Part shown: one piece after another, positions 61,483-64,000 of the stretch | Position numbering within the stretch: position 1 is the first letter of the stretch | Layout: every line of letters begins with the position of its first letter | Origin: Saccoglossus kowalevskii | Lineage: Eukaryota; Hemichordata; Enteropneusta; Harrimaniidae | Assembly: GCF_000003605.2 (NCBI RefSeq) | Contig: NW_003146026.1 | Coordinates: 1 to 64,000 of the forward strand | DNA length: 64,000 nt | Direction of reading: 5' to 3' | Made by a program: the position numbers and the translations under genes | The notes under the pieces: model-generated | The model's database searches: none | What the model saw: the letters and a program-made list of their open reading frames with translations, nothing else | What the model was told of the DNA's origin: nothing

Positions 61483-64000
61483 ACACATCTAGTGGCTCAG
61501 ACACACATCTATTGGCTCAGACACACATCTAGAGGCTTAGACACACATTTATTGGCTCAGACACACATCTAGTGGCTCAGACACACATCTAGTGGCTCAG
61601 ATACACATCTAGTGGCTCAGACACACATGTAGTGGCTCAGACACACATCTAGTGGGTCAGACTCACATCTAGTGACTCTGACACACATCTAGTGGCTCAG
61701 ACACACATCTAGTGGCTCAGACACACATCTAGTGGCTCGGACACACATCTAGTGGCTCAGACAGACATCTAGTGGCTCAGACACACATCTATTGACTCAG
61801 ACACACATCTAGTGGATCAGACAAACATCTAGAGGCTTAGACACACATTTATTGGCTCAGACACACATCTAGTGGCTCAGACACACATCTAGTGGCTAAG
61901 ACACACATCTAGTGGCTCAGACACACATCTAGTGGCTCAGACACACATCTAGTGACTCTGACACACATCTAGTGGTTCAGATACACATCTAGTGGCTCAG
62001 ACACACATCTAGTGGCTCAGACACACATCTATTAACTCAGACACACATCTATTGACTCAGACACACATCTATTGGCGCAGACACACATCTAGTGGCTCAG
62101 ACGCACATCTTGTGCCTCAGAGACACATCTTGTAGCTCAGACACACATCTTGTGGCTCAGACACACATCGTGTGGCTCAGACACACATTTAGTGGCTCAG
62201 ACACACATCTAGTGGCTCAGACACACATCTAGTGGCTCAGACACACATCTCGTGGCTCAGACATACATCTAGTGGCTCAGACATACATCTAGTGGCTCAG
62301 ACACGCATCTATTGATTCAGACACACATCTAGTGGCTTAGACACACATCTAGTGGCTCAGACACACACCTAGTAGCCGAGACACATATCTATTGGCTCAG
62401 ACACACATCTATTGGCTCAGACACACATCTATTGGCTGAGACACACATCCAGTGGCTCAGACACACATCTAGTGGCTCAGACACACATCTACTAGCTTAG
62501 ACACACATCTATTGACTCAGACACACATCTATTGACTCAGACACACATCTATTGGCACAGACACACATCTATTGGCTGAGACACACATCCAGTGGCACAG
62601 ACACACATCTAGTGGCTCAGACACACATCTAATGACTCAGACACACATCTAGTGGCTCAGACACACATCTAGTAGCTCAGACACACATCTAGTAGCTCAG
62701 ACACCCATCTAGTGGCTCAGACACACATCTAGTGGCTCAGACACACATCTAGTAGCTCAGACACACATCTAGTGGCTCAGACACACATCTAGTAGCTCAG
62801 ACACACATCTATTGACTCAGACACACATCTAGTGGATCAGACACACATCTAGAGGCTTAGACACACATCTATTGGCTCAGACACACATCTAGTGGCTCAG
62901 ATACACATCTAGTGGCTCAGACACACATCTAGTGGCTCAGACACACATCTAGTGGCTTAGACACACATCTAGTGGCTCGGGCACAAATTTAGTCGCTTAG
63001 GCACACATCTAATGCCTTAGACACACATCTAGTGGCTCAGGCACAAATTTAGTGGCTTAGGCACACATCTAATGCCTTAGACACACATCTAGTAGCTTAG
63101 ACATACATATAGTGGCTTCGACACACATCTAGTAGCTCAGACACACATCTAGTAGCTCAGACACACATCTATTGGCTCAGACACACATCTAGTAGCTCAG
63201 ACACACATCTAGTTGCGCAGACACACATCTATTAACTCAGTCACACATCTATTGACTCAAACACACATCTATTGGCGCAGACACACATCTAGTGGCTCAG
63301 ACGCACATCTTGTGCCTCAGAGACACATCTTGTGGCTCAGACACACATCTTGTGGGTCAGACACACATCTTGTGGCTCAGACACACATTTAGTGGCTCAG
63401 ACACACATCTAGTGGCTCAGACACACATCTAGTGGCTCAGACACACATCTCGTGGCTCAGACATACATCTAGTGGCTCAGACATACATCTAGTGGCTCAG
63501 ACACACACCTAGTAGCCGAGACACATATCTATTGGCTCAGACACACATCTATTGGCTCAGACACACATCTATTGGCTGAGACACACATCCAGTGGCTCAG
63601 ACACACATCTAGTGGCTCAGACACACATCTACTAGCTTAGACACACATCTATTGACTCAGACACACATCTATTGACTCAGACACACATCTATTGGCACAG
63701 ACACACATCTATTGGCTGAGACACACATCCAGTGGCACAGACACACATCTAGTGGCTCAGACACACATCTAATGACTCAGACACACATCTAGTGGCTCAG
63801 ACACACATCTAGTAGCTCAGACACACATCTAGTAGCTCAGACACCCATCTAGTGGCTCAGACACACATCTAGTGGCTCAGACACACATCTAGTAGCTCAG
63901 ACACACATCTAGTGGCTCAGACACACATCTAGTAGCTCAGACACACATCTATTGACTCAGACACACATCTAGTGGATCAGACACACATCTAGAGGCTTAG
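61483..64000 (+). repeat. Partial HOR leaving the window, with a 1,140-bp spaced internal repeat
   Basis: Resembles 34002-36900: GTGACTCTG, CTCGGAC, CTTGTGCC (62112), CGTGTGG, CTCGTGG, CCTAGTAGCCGAG (62368), CATCCAGTGG, GGCTCGGGCAC (62974), TTGCGCAG (63213). The 500 bases 62361-62860 are repeated without a difference at 63501-64000, so a duplication of 1,140-bp period is cut by the window edge. The second copy lacks three monomers just before the repeat (CACGCATCTATTGATTC and two neighbours). Confidence 0.9.

Larger units (their letters stand above)
1..64000 (+). repeat. Satellite array, 20-bp monomer with higher-order structure
   Basis: The complete window consists of head-to-tail copies of a 20-bp monomer with consensus CTAGTGGCTCAGACACACAT, about 3,000 copies, all in the same orientation. 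The consensus is 50% G+C and contains no CpG. Variants are mostly single substitutions (CTATTGG, CTTGTGG, CTCGTGG, GCGCAG, ACACGC, ACATAC) that recur in a fixed order and so define a higher-order repeat of roughly 1.3 to 2.3 kb. Both window edges lie inside the array. There are no inverted monomers, no mobile-element insertions and no unique sequence. The consensus holds TAG on the + strand and TGA plus TAG on the - strand, and because 20 is not a multiple of 3 these stops rotate through all frames, so the array cannot hold a long reading frame. A eukaryotic heterochromatic satellite is the natural reading; the species and locus cannot be told from the sequence. Confidence 0.98.

Noticed and set aside
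1-64000. CRISPR array
   Set aside because: Repeats are directly contiguous, with no unique spacers between them, the repeat drifts in sequence and there are no cas genes.
1-64000. Telomeric repeat or simple CA microsatellite
   Set aside because: The ACACACA run is only part of the 20-bp monomer and does not extend; there are no TTAGGG-like or TTAGG-like tandem units.
1-64000. Pure assembly artefact
   Set aside because: Divergent variant order, shared private variants and a mixture of duplication sizes are typical of real satellite evolution, so I treat the array as real. Individual near-identical duplications (44792-46575, 62361-64000) still deserve read-level confirmation.

Overview
The whole 64 kb window is one continuous tandem satellite array. 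I found no gene, RNA gene, transposon or other unique sequence in it. The monomer is 20 bp, consensus CTAGTGGCTCAGACACACAT, and about 3,000 copies lie head to tail in one orientation. The array runs off both ends of the window, so its true size is larger. An array this long, with higher-order structure and no genes, points to constitutive heterochromatin of a eukaryote (centromeric, pericentromeric, subtelomeric or a heterochromatic arm or knob). Nothing in the sequence lets me name the species, the clade or the chromosome position.

Layout. Monomers differ from each other mainly by point changes at a few positions (for example CTATTGG, CTTGTGG, CTCGTGG, GGCGCAG, ACACGCAT, CTAATGG, CTACTAG). 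These variants occur in a recurring order, so the array is a higher-order repeat (HOR). Each HOR is punctuated by an 81-bp segment that does not match the monomer. There are 39 copies of it, all on the + strand, between positions 1000 and 61482, with a mean spacing of about 1.59 kb and a range of 333 to 3,633 bp. The segment is flanked on the left by a conserved series of marker monomers (ACACACCTAGTGGCAC, CATTTTGTGG, GTGGTTCAG, GTGGATCAG) and on the right by CTAGAGGCTTAG and CATTTATTGG. The 39 copies fall into four sequence types, called A to D below.

Between punctuation segments the markers usually follow this order: a GTGACTCTG / CTCGGAC / CAGACAG group; a group with GGCACAAATTTAG and CTAATGCCTTAG; a group with TTGCGCAG, CTATTAACTCAG, CTTGTGCCTCAGAG; a group with CTCGTGG, two CATACAT monomers and CACGCAT; a group with CCTAGTAGCCGAG, CACATATCTATTGG, CATCCAGTGG, CTACTAGCTTAG; and a final group with CACAACTCTATTGG, CTTGTGG, CATTTAGTGGCTCAAAC, CATACAT twice and CACGCATCTAGTGG, leading into the next punctuation segment. 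Individual units lose or duplicate whole groups, which explains the variable spacing.

History. Many blocks are near-identical copies of other blocks in the window, both in tandem (892 bp, one mismatch, at 44792-46575; 880 bp near 34461-36220; 1,140-bp spacing at 62361-64000) and tens of kb apart (3.7-5.5 kb with 58.9-60.6 kb; 9.9-11.7 kb with 39.2-41.0 kb; 11.8-12.7 kb with 55.7-56.6 kb). This is the pattern expected from unequal exchange and conversion within the array. The 20-bp register is kept very strictly: apart from the 39 punctuation segments I account for all phase shifts with 18 small indels. The short open frames visible in the window are by-products of the repeat and are not reported as genes.
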